In this document: piece after piece, positions 10,656 to 19,099 of the stretch
Position numbering within the stretch: the first letter of the stretch is position 1
Layout of the letters: every line of letters starts with the position of its first letter
NCBI GenBank assembly: GCA_963575745.1
Contig: CAUYUJ010000159.1
Span: forward strand, 271,001 to 335,000
DNA length: 64,000 nucleotides
Source of the DNA: Prorocentrum cordatum
Lineage: Eukaryota > Sar > Dinophyceae > Prorocentrales > Prorocentraceae
Direction of reading: 5' to 3'
The notes under the pieces: generated by a model
What the model was told of the DNA's origin: nothing
What the model saw: only the letters and a program-made list of their open reading frames with translations
Databases searched by the model: none
Made by a program: the position numbers and the translations under genes

Positions 10656-11659
10656 GCGCCGCGGATGGCGCCTAGCGTCGTCTCTGCCTCGCGCGGGCGC
10701 CGCTGCCCGGCGCGCAGTGCGATTGCGCCGCGCGCGTCGCCCTCGCGTCTAGCTGCGGCCTGATGCGAGATGCCGCGAAAACTCTCGCCAGCGCGGGCCC
10801 CGCGGAGCGGTTCTGACTAGTTTTGAGGGCGCCTCTGGACGGTCGTGGCGGCGTGCGACGGCGGATCTCGGATCGTTCCGTCCCTGGGCGTGAACCGAAC
10901 TGCGCGAATGCTCGCGCGACACCGACAGCTCCTCGCGGCTGGCGACTGGAAGCTTCCTGGAAGGGGGGCGCGCCCCGCGTCGGGGGCGGCGGGCCGAAAC
11001 CGCGCGCGCCACTGCAAGGGGGCGCCCATGGTGAAAAGTGACGCGCGGACCCGCCGTGGCCAGAGCGCCCGCGAGAGCGCATATTCGCGGGGACGCGTCG
11101 ATAATAGCGCGCGCGGGCGCGACGACCAAGCCTCCGCCAGGCAGACGGTCGGGCACCCCGTGAGTCGCGACGAACAGGGCGCGCGTAGTGAAGCGCAGGG
11201 GGCCCGCAACAAGTCCCGAAGCGTTGGGGGGGGGATTGCAGCGTCGCCGCGGCTTCCGAAGTTATGATATCCAACGCGGACTGGGACTTGCCCGCGGGAG
11301 CGGAGGCCAGCGGCGAGGACGGGGCGACGTGGACAACGCAACCGAGCTGCCCCCGCTGGGTCTGCGGAGTCTCGCCGGGCCGCGGGGGCCCCCGTCGAAA
11401 GGCGCGCCAACGCGCCTAGATGCCCGCGGCGCACGAGCCGAGGCCGCAGCGCACGCGTCTCGTGGAGGCGTTCCCGTCGACGCCCGCGGCCTTCGCGTCG
11501 ACGCCGAGGAGGCGGGCGGGAAGCTGCCAACGTTGAAAGGCCAGTGCGTGCGCGGCGGCCTCCCGGACCTGCTGGTTCGTTGCCCGAGACTCCGCCGCCC
11601 CCATCGACATCCGCCCCCGCTGCGGATGCCTCTGCAGTGGAGGAAAACTGCGGGCGGCA
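10656..11659. other. Very GC-rich stretch without recognised gene
   Basis: Several overlapping long frames on both strands, all Arg/Ala/Pro/Gly-rich, as expected when GC content suppresses stop codons. No domain, RNA gene or clear repeat. Confidence 0.5.
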
Positions 11660-12060
11660 AGGAGGAGGTCCGGCCCGTCTGGGGGCTCTCTCGGGCCGTC
11701 TTGAAGCTCTGTTGGGCCGTCTTGAGGTCTTCTTGGGGGCCTCGTGGACCGCTTTCAGGCAAGATTGGGGGCTTCCTGGCCCATCGTGGACGCTGGCAAG
11801 ACCGAAAAAACGAATATGTCAAATGCACGCTTCCGGGGCAAAAATACTGCGATGTTTGTCTTTTGGGGACCCTTGGGGGGGCCTCTTGGGCCTTGGGTCG
11901 TCTTGGGGCCTCTTGGGCCTTGGGGGCCTCTGGTTGGGGGGGGCCATCGAAAACCGCCTTTGGCTCTCTGAAAGCGCTCTTGGGCCTGCTTGGGGGCCTC
12001 TTGGGCCGTCATGTGGGCCCCGGTCCCCCCGTGCCCTGCCGCGGTCCTTGGGCGCGGCCA
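11660..12060 (-). repeat. Dispersed repeat with degenerate TTGGGCCGTCTTG units, copy B (reverse)
   Basis: Units such as TCTCGGGCCGTCTTGAAG, TTGGGCCGTCTTGAGG and TCTTGGGGGCCTC are the reverse complement of the CCAAGACGGCCC units at 3470-3850. It abuts the left terminal repeat of the Penelope-like element, whose insertion site it therefore flanks. Confidence 0.6.
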
Positions 12061-12094
12061 GGGAGCCTCGTCCGCTGGGAAAAAGAAACAGAGA

Positions 12095-12538
12095 GTGTGT
12101 GTGTGTGTGTGCGTTTCAACTTTGACAATCATTGGAGACATCATTTTCGGCTCCTGCGAGCTAGGGGATGTCTCGGGGCCAGCCACGCATGCAGTATGTG
12201 CGTAGCTAGATTTCAGATTGTCTGTATGCATGCTCCTTAGTTCATGTGCGTAGAAAGATTCCAGGTTGTCTGTATGCATGCTTTCTTTAGTTGCCCTCTC
12301 AGTCCGCCTCGCACGCACCATAGCTTTTCATCTCGAGCCTCCGCTGACGGAGGGTTTAGGGCGCCACTCAAGGCCCGAGGGCCGCAGAGATTCTCGGCCC
12401 CCCGTCACCGCAGGCACGGTTCACACGATCGCTCGAGGAAAAGGGTTTGATCTCTACTGAAGGCCACAGCTGGAGGAGGGTCGACGCCAGGTACCGTGAG
12501 CAATACGTGATATTGAACGAAACTCATCACAAGTGTGT
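12095..12538 (+). repeat. Left terminal direct repeat (pseudo-LTR)
   Basis: Starts within a (GT)n tract, then GCGTTTCAACTTTGACAATC, and ends CATCACAAGTGTGT. It contains two short internal direct repeats built on GATTGTCTGTATGCATGCT (near 12,217 and 12,263). It differs from the right copy at six positions by my count, without indels. Confidence 0.85.
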
Positions 12539-12635
12539 TTCTGGGGGAGTGGAGCGTGCATCTTCGGACTTCGTGCGCCACGCCCAGACATCCATAGCCC
12601 CCACGTGTCTCAGCTCAGCTTCCTTCATCTCGGCT

Positions 12636-12985
12636 GATTTCACGACCTACGTGTTTCATTTCATAACCTACGTGTCTTATTTCATAATCGACGTGTTGCA
12701 TTTCCACATCTGCGTGGCTCATTTCTTGCTCTACGTGTTTCATGTCATAACCTACGTGTCTCATGTCATAATCTACGTGTTGCATTTCCACACCTGTGTG
12801 GTTCATTTCTTGCTCTACGTGCTCAATTTCACCATCTACGTGTTGTATTTCGCCATCTCCGAAGTTTATGTCACGCTCTACGTGCTCAATTTCATAACCT
12901 ACGTGCTGTATTTCACCACCTGCGTGGTTCATTTCATATTCTACGTGTCCAATTTCATAACATATGTGGTTCATTTTGTACTCTA
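12636..12985 (+). repeat. 21-bp minisatellite inside the retroelement
   Basis: About 16 copies of a 21-bp unit near TTCATAACCTACGTGTTTCA. Because 21 is a multiple of three, a plus-strand frame (12,447-13,043) reads it as 7-residue units such as VFHFITY, VSHVIIY, VLHFHTC and VVHFLLY. Four-unit blocks recur early in the array, suggesting an 84-bp higher-order period. The minus strand is also open, as HVGYEMK-type heptads. Whether either is translated is unknown. It lies just inside the left terminal repeat. Confidence 0.85.
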
Positions 12986-13039
12986 TAGGTCAACGGCCCT
13001 GGAGCGGACCCCACTGGAGGTGATAGAACGCAAGGTGTT

Positions 13040-13918
13040 TTGACGCAAGCATCAGATACGTTGCAGTCAAGATCAGATCGACGGATATCCCAATATATGG
13101 CTCAACGGATGCGACTTACTACCTTTGCTGGGACGAAGCTATTGGTTGCGATGACACGGGATATCCAGGCCGTTGCAGGATGGTCTTCGGAGCTGGCCGT
13201 CCATACTAACCTTCGCTCGCATAAGCCTTACTCGTCCTCCGTGGCTTCCTTATACTCGGCAGCTCTGTGGCAGGTCCTTTGCCCTCTCCCGTCGGAGGTG
13301 TTCATTGAAGCCGTCCGCACCCTGCAACGTGAAGCTTTGGAGTGTGCGACGGTCTCAGGAGTGTCATCCTATGTTGGCGTGCTCGCTTTGGCTCTCACGA
13401 CGTGCTCGACGATTTGTCGAATCCGCAGCCTCTTTACTGGAGGCCGAAAATCACGGGGCCGAGCCAGACACCTCTGCCATTGTCTTCCACCTGTGCTGCA
13501 GTCTGCGTTTGCACGCCCAGGAGAGGCGGATCTTTGTCAGGCTGTGGAGCTACTCGGTTTTGTCCTCCTCCAGGCTCGGTGCACCCAGGACCCGATCCAG
13601 AAGGTGGGCCACGGGCCCCACGACCTCTGCTTCATATACCAACTGGGCTCCCAAGGGCTCTACATAGGTCAAGGGGCGCTGCTCCGTGGCTCGTCGGCCA
13701 TCTCTGGAGGAGTCGGTCGATTCCGTGAGCATCTTCGTGGGCTCAAATGTGCGTCGCAAGGGATCCCCACAAAGGAGCTCAGCAGGTACCTCAAGTTGGC
13801 CCCTGGTTGTCAGCGATGGCTCCTCATGTTCTTTGTGGCGCTTACACACACATCTCGTGCGCACGCCCTTGAGTGCACATATAGCGTACAGCCGTCCCGA
13901 GGCGAACAATCTACCTAA
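13040..13918 (+). CDS. GIY-YIG-like endonuclease frame of the Penelope-like element
   Basis: Numbered from the frame start at 13,040 (a TTG; the first ATG is at 13,097, residue 20). Residues about 195-280 resemble a GIY-YIG nuclease: FIYQLGSQGLYIGQ at 198-211 (FIY for GIY, then YIG), an arginine near 216, RFREHLRG at 227-234 and a candidate metal-binding glutamate at about 278 (HALEC). GIY-YIG domains nick DNA and in Penelope-like elements provide the primer end for reverse transcription. The roughly 195 residues before it are unrecognised. The frame stops at 13,918, but a continuation is open in another frame (13,686-14,372), so the endonuclease was probably joined to the RT originally or by frameshifting. 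Confidence 0.55.
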   Translation: MTQASDTLQSRSDRRISQYMAQRMRLTTFAGTKLLVAMTRDIQAVAGWSSELAVHTNLRSHKPYSSSVASLYSAALWQVLCPLPSEVFIEAVRTLQREALECATVSGVSSYVGVLALALTTCSTICRIRSLFTGGRKSRGRARHLCHCLPPVLQSAFARPGEADLCQAVELLGFVLLQARCTQDPIQKVGHGPHDLCFIYQLGSQGLYIGQGALLRGSSAISGGVGRFREHLRGLKCASQGIPTKELSRYLKLAPGCQRWLLMFFVALTHTSRAHALECTYSVQPSRGEQST

Positions 13919-14372
13919 CCCTCACCTTGGGCGTCTTCGGGCTCGCTATCGATCCCACCCTCGAGCACGCCGCCGTCGTGCCCAACGCCGTATACATACG
14001 CCTGTCGCACATGAGCACACAGTACTCCAACAAGCATGGTATGATCGACGTATCGATGCCCAGTGCACTCGACGCCTAGGTTTTTCGGCACACCTCGCTG
14101 CACGACACCGGTGGCAACACCTTCTCCAGCATAGGTTTCATGATCTATATGATATCCTTCTCGCTCGGCATGCTAACGGCCGCCATCTGCACGGACCGCT
14201 TAACATTTATGACCAAGCTTGTTTGCTCCTACTCCTTAGATGGCTTGCTTTATCTACCAACGATGTCGATTGGGATCTTGTGTGTCGACGGCGTAAGTTC
14301 GGGACTGACTACCTCTATGCCCTGTGGGAATTCAATACCTATTTCCTCACTGGATGGACCGAATCCGAGTGA
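13686..14372 (+). CDS. Linking frame between GIY-YIG and RT frames
   Basis: Overlaps the end of the GIY-YIG frame and the start of the RT frame. Its second half, from about 13,920, reads as ordinary protein (SNDVDWDLVCRRRKFG, TDYLYALWEFNTYFLTG), whereas its first half is a shadow of the endonuclease. The simplest reading is one polyprotein shifted into this frame near 13,900 and back near 14,350. This could be two indels or programmed frameshifting. No known domain. Confidence 0.4.
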   Translation: MARRPSLEESVDSVSIFVGSNVRRKGSPQRSSAGTSSWPLVVSDGSSCSLWRLHTHLVRTPLSAHIAYSRPEANNLPNPHLGRLRARYRSHPRARRRRAQRRIHTPVAHEHTVLQQAWYDRRIDAQCTRRLGFSAHLAARHRWQHLLQHRFHDLYDILLARHANGRHLHGPLNIYDQACLLLLLRWLALSTNDVDWDLVCRRRKFGTDYLYALWEFNTYFLTGWTESE

Positions 14373-17300
14373 GATCTGCACTTGCTGCGCGTTTGCACTC
14401 AGTTGGTCTTCCCAAGCCAGGTGAAAAGATTATTAAAGTTGATGACGCTTGGGAGGCCCAACGTGTTCGGCATTGGTTGGCTCAGGTCATCCAGCAGGCG
14501 CGCCCGACTAGGCCAGCTCGGGCCAACTGGGCGGTCCGCTTGATACGTTTGATGTCTCGCCCTGTGCTCACGATACGCAAACGTTTTACCGACATCACGC
14601 GAGCCTTTCGCCAGACCGAGTTCACGGAACTCGGTCGCCTCAGCATGTCGGATTTTGCCGCTGCCGCTCGCGGTGATGATATGCAGCGAGCCCCTCAGAA
14701 CGGTCGCATGCCGCTACTCGCACAGTCTACCCCATACCGTGACACTTCTATGTTATCATGTAAGCGATGGCTTGGTACCCAGGGCCTGGATCGGAACATC
14801 TACCCGCCGCATCGCCCCCCTCGCCAACGCCCTACTCCGCAACCCACCCATGACGAACGACGTTATCATGACGTGACGGAGGCTCGCAAACAGCTTGAGG
14901 ACCGAGCCTCTGGAGGCCCATGCGGGACATGCTTTACGGTTGAAGACAAGGACCCAAACACGATTTGGCGGGTCAGCAGTATATATCAGCTAGCACGGTG
15001 GCTTTGTATGCTTCGTCGTGCCCATGATCGTTGGCGTGTGGTTAATACGTCGGTCGATGCTATGCTATCTTGGTATCGATTGCTCTATGACTACACCATC
15101 CCCAAGTCTATGCGTGCACGTGGGGAAGGGGCACTTAACCAAGGACATCTTCCCAACGTTTACAGTACGATTAAGTTGAAGTGCTGGGATGGAGGGGCCT
15201 CGGTACCCAATGGAGGGCGTCATAAATGTACTAAACCTCAACACAGTTGTTTTCGTAACATATGCAGCTTTGTCCGCCTCCCATCCCATATGTTGTATCG
15301 TTCCCTCAGCCGTGCTCTCACCTTCCTGGCGAACCAAGTGCATCCAGGTTGGGCTTTTACTTCTTTAGACACGGCAGTGCCCAGCTTTGTGGCGCAGTTC
15401 ACTCAGCTGACTTCCCACCCGATGGGCGAACCGTGCTGCTGCCGAGGGTGTGGCCGCCGCATGCTCAGCCCAGGTCTTGTGGTCGGGGATGCAGGCCAGG
15501 CTTACGAAGCCATCGCTCTCGACCGCATTTACGGCTGCCTTGATCGCCTGTTCGACCAGCTGGAGTCGGAGAAAAAACAACGCTGTGTTACGGTCATGCG
15601 TACTCAGCGATCTCATGTCTTCTTCGGTGGCGGAGCGGATCGGCGCCTGTGGGACCGTACTGTGTGGTCTCTTAAAAGTATCCGTCGTGCTCTTGGGGGC
15701 TTTCTAGGGATGAGATGGTTTGTCATCTGTGGCCTCGTCGTTCAACAAGTTAGGGGCATCCTGATCGGAGGCCCCCTCAGCGGGGCCATTCTGCACGCGG
15801 TACTGAGTGATTTAGAGTTCCAGGCTGACAAGAAGTTCCCCAGGCGTCGTCGGCATGTGGCTACAGGCAGGTACGTGGATGACATTATACTAGCGTCCAA
15901 GGTGCGCTGCAGTCGGTGTCTTAAACGTATGGTCCATCATGTCTATGGCTGCACGGTAAAGTTTGATTTCACCGACTCCGTATGCCCTAATACACGCACA
16001 GTCGCAGTTCCCCACCTCGAGGCCACCTTCTTCCTCACCCTCACTACCGCCCACACGTACATCATACACAAGAATGAGGCGTATGCGTTCACAGGGAACA
16101 TCACGTCCCTCGCTAAGCAGTCTATCCTCCCGTTTCTAGGCTCGTTCACTCCTAATCAACTTCAACAGCACCGAGCCGAACTGCGTGGACGTTTGCAACG
16201 CTGGAGAAACTTAAAAGTGTGTGCGTTCAATTGGTTGATTCTGGTATCTACTGATGTTTTGATGTATCTTCGGTTGGGTTATCATGAGAAGCATATTCGA
16301 AGGATTTGGCATTCTATAGCACCACCTTCTAAGTTTATGGAAATAAGCCAGACAGCGATCCAACTCGTACTCTACACTTCCAGAAGTCTGCGAACCCCAC
16401 CCGAGTTGCTTGTAGCCCTTTCCTCTCAAAGCCTCCCGAGCCAAGATTCGTGCCCACCCTTGAGTGCACCTTCGAGCTTGACCCAGCCCTCACCCGTGCC
16501 GATGTTCAGTTCGTGGCGCAACAAGGGCATCGGCAAGGGCGGCAAGTCTGGAGGCGCGGGTGGTCCGTATGGTGGCCCACGCGCCCCACGCTACAGCGGC
16601 CCCCAGCAGCGGAACTGGGGATACGATCGTGGCGGCGGTGGTGGCGGCCAAGGCTTCGCGGGCATGCTTGGCCAGATGACCTCAGTCATGGACAACATCG
16701 CTGCCCTGGGTGAGCTTACGCGGGTGGGTCACGCGCTCTCGCAGGCTCAGCAGCCCCACCCCCAGGGTAGTGGCTCGACGCCCCCAGCCTCGGGCACGGC
16801 GGCAGTACCGGGTGCAGCTGAGCCCGCAAGGGATCTGGTCAAGGCGCTGACTGAGGTCCTGCAGACCAACGCTCCAGGGGATACCAGGCTCCAGCAGACG
16901 GTGGAGCGCTTGCAAAGCCTCGTTGGGACAGGTACTCCAGTGTCAGGATCAGGCTCGCAAGCAGCGTCTGGTGCAAACTCCCTGGAGTCCAACCCTGTGA
17001 TCCAGCAGATGCGGGCCAGCCTCACCAGCATCCAGGCGACAGTTGATCAACATGGTCAGCAGATTTCCTCCCTTACCTCTACTCTTTCTTCGACAGCCGA
17101 GGACTCACGTGCGACCCGTGAGATGATGGAACGCATGTTGGGAACGCCGCAGCAGAATCGGGAGACCCTCCTTACCCCACCAAGGCTCTTGCGACAGACG
17201 GAGTCTCCGCCTGGCCCTGGACCCTCAGCTGTACCACCACGTGCACCTACGGCCGCTGAGGAGGGACTTGCTGATGGCACCCCGCTGTTCAGCCCCATGA

Positions 17301-17611
17301 TCAATGCGGCCACCCACAGCTCCGCACTGGAACGGCTTGGGATCAGCGCCACGCGCGCCAACATGGCCCAGCTGGCCCAGGAGATCACGATGAGCGAGGG
17401 CGCATCCCTTCCTTTCGCGGAGTGGTGGACCCAGGCTTCGAGGTGTAAGTCTGTGGGACAATGGGGTACCAAGCTTCAGGCCTTTGGCCTGCCGCAAGCT
17501 GAGCTTGCCAACATCAGCAGTTTCAACAAGGTGGGTCAGATGCTCTTCGCCCACCTGCTGAAGAGTGGTGCGTGGGCTCAGACTGACCAGCAGTATACCC
17601 TCCTTCAATGA
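14324..17611 (+). CDS. YVDD reverse transcriptase with Gly/Gln-rich C-terminal region
   Basis: 1,095 codons from a GTG at 14,324; the first ATG is at 14,354. RT motifs in order are DAGQAYEAI at about 389-397 (motif A), GILIGGPLSG at about 478-487 (motif B) and RYVDDIILAS around 516-525 (motif C, catalytic YVDD at 517-520). VPHLEATFFLT follows, in the place of the FLDV segment of Penelope-type RTs. From about residue 727 the protein changes character: a KGGKSGGAGG/RGG-like stretch to about 775, a Gln/Ser/Pro-rich segment with predicted short coiled coils, and an ordered-looking end. That half could be an RNA-binding or gag-like part. The product would copy the element's RNA at a nicked target. 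The frame is fully open, so the RT may be functional. Penelope affiliation is inferred from motifs and the GIY-YIG neighbour. Confidence 0.7.
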   Translation: MGIQYLFPHWMDRIRVRSALAARLHSVGLPKPGEKIIKVDDAWEAQRVRHWLAQVIQQARPTRPARANWAVRLIRLMSRPVLTIRKRFTDITRAFRQTEFTELGRLSMSDFAAAARGDDMQRAPQNGRMPLLAQSTPYRDTSMLSCKRWLGTQGLDRNIYPPHRPPRQRPTPQPTHDERRYHDVTEARKQLEDRASGGPCGTCFTVEDKDPNTIWRVSSIYQLARWLCMLRRAHDRWRVVNTSVDAMLSWYRLLYDYTIPKSMRARGEGALNQGHLPNVYSTIKLKCWDGGASVPNGGRHKCTKPQHSCFRNICSFVRLPSHMLYRSLSRALTFLANQVHPGWAFTSLDTAVPSFVAQFTQLTSHPMGEPCCCRGCGRRMLSPGLVVGDAGQAYEAIALDRIYGCLDRLFDQLESEKKQRCVTVMRTQRSHVFFGGGADRRLWDRTVWSLKSIRRALGGFLGMRWFVICGLVVQQVRGILIGGPLSGAILHAVLSDLEFQADKKFPRRRRHVATGRYVDDIILASKVRCSRCLKRMVHHVYGCTVKFDFTDSVCPNTRTVAVPHLEATFFLTLTTAHTYIIHKNEAYAFTGNITSLAKQSILPFLGSFTPNQLQQHRAELRGRLQRWRNLKVCAFNWLILVSTDVLMYLRLGYHEKHIRRIWHSIAPPSKFMEISQTAIQLVLYTSRSLRTPPELLVALSSQSLPSQDSCPPLSAPSSLTQPSPVPMFSSWRNKGIGKGGKSGGAGGPYGGPRAPRYSGPQQRNWGYDRGGGGGGQGFAGMLGQMTSVMDNIAALGELTRVGHALSQAQQPHPQGSGSTPPASGTAAVPGAAEPARDLVKALTEVLQTNAPGDTRLQQTVERLQSLVGTGTPVSGSGSQAASGANSLESNPVIQQMRASLTSIQATVDQHGQQISSLTSTLSSTAEDSRATREMMERMLGTPQQNRETLLTPPRLLRQTESPPGPGPSAVPPRAPTAAEEGLADGTPLFSPMINAATHSSALERLGISATRANMAQLAQEITMSEGASLPFAEWWTQASRCKSVGQWGTKLQAFGLPQAELANISSFNKVGQMLFAHLLKSGAWAQTDQQYTLLQ

Positions 17612-17629
17612 GCGCCCGCCCCAGCTCCC

Positions 17630-18049
17630 ATGAAAGCTTCTGTTTTTGACACTTCTCTGCTGGCGACGTGGAACGATGTGGTCTGGCCAATGATACGCCT
17701 CTTCTTTGTGCTGGTGCCCCTCGTTATCTTTGGTTGGACGGCTTACCAGGCGTGCCTCTTCGTTGGCTTCGCTCGTTTTTCGGCAGAGGAGATTCTCACT
17801 TTCTCTATTCAACGTGTGGTTGCCATCGTTCCCTTCCTGGCGATCCGCGTACTTGCCTCCCTTACGTGGCCAGGACTTGGATCGTGGGCTAGTTCTCTAT
17901 TGACGGGTACCTTTGGAGGCTCTGACCCAAACACTGAGACCCCACATATTCTGGACCTCCCCGTGTACGGTGATCGTGAGAAATGGGCTTGGTTCGCGGC
18001 GGTGGTGCAGCCTGTCCTGGTGGGGCTCTGTGCATGGCTCCATCACTAG
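17630..18049 (+). CDS. Small predicted membrane protein, function unknown
   Basis: 139 codons starting with ATG at 17,630. It is in the same reading frame as the RT frame, separated by a single TGA (17,609-17,611) and 18 bases. At least two hydrophobic segments are visible: MIRLFFVLVPLVIFGWTAY at about residues 23-41 and VVAIVPFLAIRVLASL at about 64-79. A third, near the C-terminus, contains FAAVVQPVLVGLCAWL. Readthrough of the TGA would append it to the RT protein. Membrane proteins are not part of known Penelope-like elements as far as I recall, so it may be a captured sequence or an accessory ORF. Confidence 0.45.
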   Translation: MKASVFDTSLLATWNDVVWPMIRLFFVLVPLVIFGWTAYQACLFVGFARFSAEEILTFSIQRVVAIVPFLAIRVLASLTWPGLGSWASSLLTGTFGGSDPNTETPHILDLPVYGDREKWAWFAAVVQPVLVGLCAWLHH

Positions 18050-18199
18050 ACCCGTGAACCTATTGCCTATCATGCCTCTCCTCTCCGCTAATCTTCTGAG
18101 TGATGCCTGTTGCAGGTGTGTGATAGCTTCTGCCTTACGTCTGAGGCTTGAGTACTGTCGCAGCTGTCTTTTCCCTCCCCTGACCTGTTTGGACGGGTT

Positions 18200-18643
18200 G
18201 TGTGTGTGTGTGTGTGCGTTTCAACTTTGACAATCATTGGAGACATCATTTTCGGCTCCTGCGAGCTAGGGGATGTCTCGGGGCCAGCCACACATGCAGT
18301 ATGTGCGTAGCTAGATTTCAGATTGTCTGTATGCATGCTCCTTAGTTTATGTGCGTAGAAAGATTCCAGGTTGTCTGTATGCATGCTTTCTTTAGTTGCC
18401 CTCTCAGTCCGCCTCACACGCACCATAGCTTTTCATCTCGAGCCTCCGCTGACGGAGGGTTTAGGGCGCCGCTCAAGGCCCGAGGGCCGCAGAGATTCTC
18501 GGTCCTCCGTCACCGCAGGCACGGTTCACACGATCGCTCGAGGAAAAGGGTTTGATCTCTACTGAAGGCCACAGCTGGAGGAGGGTCGACGCCAGGTACC
18601 GTGAGCAATACGTGATATTGAACGAAACTCATCACAAGTGTGT
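18200..18643 (+). repeat. Right terminal direct repeat (pseudo-LTR)
   Basis: Same sequence as 12,095-12,538 with six substitutions and no indels over the 428-bp core. It is preceded by GGTTGTGTGTGTG and followed by (GT)n to about 18,654. The core starts at the same GCG in both copies. No TG...CA LTR ends with an adjacent primer-binding site are seen, which supports a pseudo-LTR over a true LTR. Confidence 0.85.
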
Positions 18644-18657
18644 GTGTGTGTGTTGGT

Positions 18658-18960
18658 GAACAGTCGCGCACGAGCGCGCTCGCAATGCTCGTGTCCCAGC
18701 CCCCCTACCCTGCCTCGGCTGCGCCCAAGATTCAGGTCCCTCCTTGTCTCGCCTGCGCTCAAAGATCGCCCATCCTTCCCCTGCTCTCCCGTGCCGCCCC
18801 CCTTGCGCGGACGACGGATGGACGACGCTGCACAACACCGAACAGCAAAGGGCGAACGCCGAACGACTGGCGACGACCGAGCCCCGACCGAGAAAGGTCC
18901 GGCCTGCGGAAGGAGACCTGAAGATCCGCTACAATGCCTCCCAGAAAATGGAGCGGGGCT
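18658..18960. other. Spacer without recognised gene
   Basis: GC-rich sequence to the right of the retroelement. Nothing recognised. Confidence 0.5.
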
Positions 18961-18965
18961 GGAGT

Positions 18966-19099
18966 CGGCGGTTCAAAGATGGGGTCCTGAGGGATGGGGC
19001 CCTAAGGATAGGAAGAGATCCAAGCGTGAATTTACATTGTTTGAGTCACCTCGTCCTTAGGACCCCATCTCTCAGGACCTCATCTTTGAACCGCCGACG
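18966..19099. repeat. Inverted repeat (hairpin) of about 45-bp arms
   Basis: The left arm, CGGCGGTTCAAAGATGGGGT...GGATGGGG, pairs with the right arm, CCCCATCTCTCAGGACCTCA...TTTGAACCGCCG, with few mismatches and a loop of about 40 bases. No protein is encoded. It could be a small MITE-like element of a third family, since no second copy was found here. Confidence 0.7.

Larger units (their letters stand above)
12095..18657 (+). mobile_element. Penelope-like retroelement with terminal direct repeats and N-terminal GIY-YIG
   Basis: Bounded by 428-bp direct repeats (12,111-12,538 and 18,216-18,643) that align without a gap at a constant offset of 6105. I count six mismatches. Both outer edges are (GT)n: GAGTGTGTGTGTGTGTGTGCG on the left and AAGTGTGTGTGTGTGTGTTGG on the right. 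The interior carries a 21-bp minisatellite, a GIY-YIG-like frame, a linking frame, a long RT frame and a small membrane-protein frame. There is no integrase or aspartic protease. Penelope-like elements combine a telomerase-related RT with GIY-YIG and carry LTR-like direct repeats. Forms with an N-terminal endonuclease have been described, from memory, in algae, protists and animals. High repeat identity indicates a recent insertion. LTR-element status is the alternative and is less likely. Confidence 0.7.

Noticed and set aside
12615-12974. Regularly spaced 21-bp repeats as a CRISPR array
   Set aside because: Repeats are contiguous without spacers and the context is eukaryotic.
13040-18049. 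Reading the 12-18.6-kb element as an LTR retrotransposon
   Set aside because: No integrase, protease, primer-binding site or TG...CA ends, and a GIY-YIG-like domain is present. Pseudo-LTRs of a Penelope-like element fit better, though this is not proven.
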